The position numbers were made by a program, and so were the translations under genes. Positions 5,261-5,937 of a DNA stretch of 5,937 nucleotides are shown in pieces (within the stretch, counting starts at the first letter, position 1; every line of letters begins with the position of its first letter). This DNA comes from Candidatus Scatousia excrementipullorum (GTDB taxonomy: Bacteria > Cyanobacteriota > Vampirovibrionia > Gastranaerophilales > Gastranaerophilaceae), in assembly GCA_017694215.1 (NCBI GenBank), contig JADIND010000205.1, positions 1 to 5,937 on the forward strand. The letters run 5' to 3'. The notes beneath the pieces were generated by a model. It made no database searches, was not told the origin of the DNA, and was given only the letters and a program-made list of their open reading frames with translations.

Positions 5261-5362
5261 GAGTTTTTTAACTAAAAATCTGTTAATAAAACTTTACACG
5301 AAAAGCAATTATTTTTTTTACAGTGCTTTATCTATTTACGATAAAATAAAAAAGGAGATTAT

Positions 5363-5937
5363 ATGAATTGCGGATTTAATATAAACAATAACAACATAAA
5401 TTTTCAGGGCAGATATAACCTGAGTAATTATACAGGATGTCTCAAGGGTGGAGCTATAGGAGATGCTCTCGGATGGCCGATTGAATTTAAACATATTGAA
5501 GAAATTCAACGGAAGTTCGGTAAAGACGGAATTCAGGATTTAGTAATAAAAAGCAACGGTAAAGCCGAAATTACAGATGATACACAGATGACTATGTTTA
5601 CGGCAGACGGACTCATTAAATCAGCCCTGAAAAAGTTAAATCTTAATGAAATGCCTGATATGAAACAGGTTTTCAAATCATACAAACTCTGGCTTGACGC
5701 CCAATTCGGAAAAATTCATCACAAAAACGTCGGCTGGATAAGCAACATAAAAGAAATGCATATTCAAAGAGCTCCGGGGAACACCTGTATTTCCGCAATA
5801 GCAGGAGGAAATCCCGGCAGTATTTCAAAACCTATAAATAATAGTGCCGGCTGCGGCGGCGTAATGAGAGTTGCACCTGCAGGTTTGATGTATAAAGATA
5901 ATCCGGAGCTGGCATTTAAAGTCGGGGCAGAATGTGC
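5363..5937 (+). CDS. ADP-ribosylglycohydrolase (DraG/ARH family), 3' end outside window
   Basis: The first 191 codons of a gene that runs off the right edge. ADP-ribosylglycohydrolases remove ADP-ribose from proteins or small molecules using a pair of Mg/Mn ions. Seen: G-G-A-I-G-D-A-L-G-W-P-I-E-F (residues 29-42), the metal-binding T-D-D-T (71-74) followed by Q-M-T-M-F, and G-C-G-G-V-M-R-V-A-P (163-172), all hallmarks of the family. The second metal motif near the C-terminus is outside the window, so completeness cannot be judged. Before the enzyme proper comes an Asn-rich leader (M-N-C-G-F-N-I-N-N-N-N) ending I-N-F-Q-G-R-Y at 12-18, which is not part of the fold as I know it and resembles the start of the 95-residue protein at 2073. 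The ribosome binding site AAAGGAG lies 5 nt before the ATG. The gene diverges from the cupin operon across 162 bp. The target of the enzyme is unknown; no ADP-ribosyltransferase partner is visible. Confidence 0.92.
   Translation, partial: MNCGFNINNNNINFQGRYNLSNYTGCLKGGAIGDALGWPIEFKHIEEIQRKFGKDGIQDLVIKSNGKAEITDDTQMTMFTADGLIKSALKKLNLNEMPDMKQVFKSYKLWLDAQFGKIHHKNVGWISNIKEMHIQRAPGNTCISAIAGGNPGSISKPINNSAGCGGVMRVAPAGLMYKDNPELAFKVGAEC

Noticed and set aside
5317..5347. Promoter for the ADP-ribosylglycohydrolase gene (TTTACA, 19 bp, TAAAAT)
   Set aside because: The predicted start would fall on the ribosome binding site at 5351-5357, leaving too short a leader. The spacing is poor and no better pair is clear.

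Overview
The window is AT-rich bacterial DNA (about two thirds A+T by eye), densely packed with short gene gaps. A TolC-type outer-membrane protein and an exported cupin, both with signal peptides, point to a diderm. The accessory genes (AdhR-like MerR regulator, Cys-rich flavodoxin-fold protein, YjbR, ADP-ribosylglycohydrolase) are common in gut anaerobes. Two unrelated proteins begin with a short leader ending in F-x-G (SITPSFRG and NINFQGRY). From memory, such starts are frequent in gut Gastranaerophilales (Melainabacteria/Vampirovibrionia). I infer that lineage with moderate confidence only, because no marker gene is present.

Layout. Positions 1-309 (+) hold the 3' end of serB (phosphoserine phosphatase). 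384-1976 (+) is a TolC-family outer-membrane factor with a His-rich C-terminal tail. 2073-2360 (+) is an unrecognised 95-residue protein with its own extended -10 promoter and the F-x-G leader. Facing it on the minus strand is a DMT/EamA transporter (2718-3650) followed by a YjbR/MmcQ-family protein (2363-2692); the stop codons of the convergent genes are only 2 bp apart. A MerR-family regulator (3722-4135, +) diverges from the transporter and ends in a strong intrinsic terminator. Beyond it, on the minus strand, is a two-gene operon: an exported cupin resembling small Mn-dependent mandelonitrile-lyase-type cupins (4730-5200), then a flavodoxin/NADPH-dependent FMN reductase family protein (4188-4730), coupled by a TAATG overlap. 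The window ends inside an ADP-ribosylglycohydrolase gene (5363 onward, +).

How they may work together. The MerR protein has an AdhR/NmlR-like arrangement with a cysteine at residue 53, so it may sense electrophiles or redox stress. The cupin promoter has the layout of a MerR-activated promoter: TTGACT, an exactly 19-bp spacer filled largely by a dyad (GATAGC-T-GCTATC), and TAAACT. The simplest reading is a small stress-response locus in which the regulator switches on the cupin-flavodoxin operon, and possibly the divergent transporter. This is inferred from sequence layout and is testable.

No tRNA, rRNA, CRISPR array, insertion sequence or gene-free stretch over 300 bases was seen. The most novel-looking items are the MerR-type promoter of the cupin operon and the F-x-G leader shared by two unrelated proteins.
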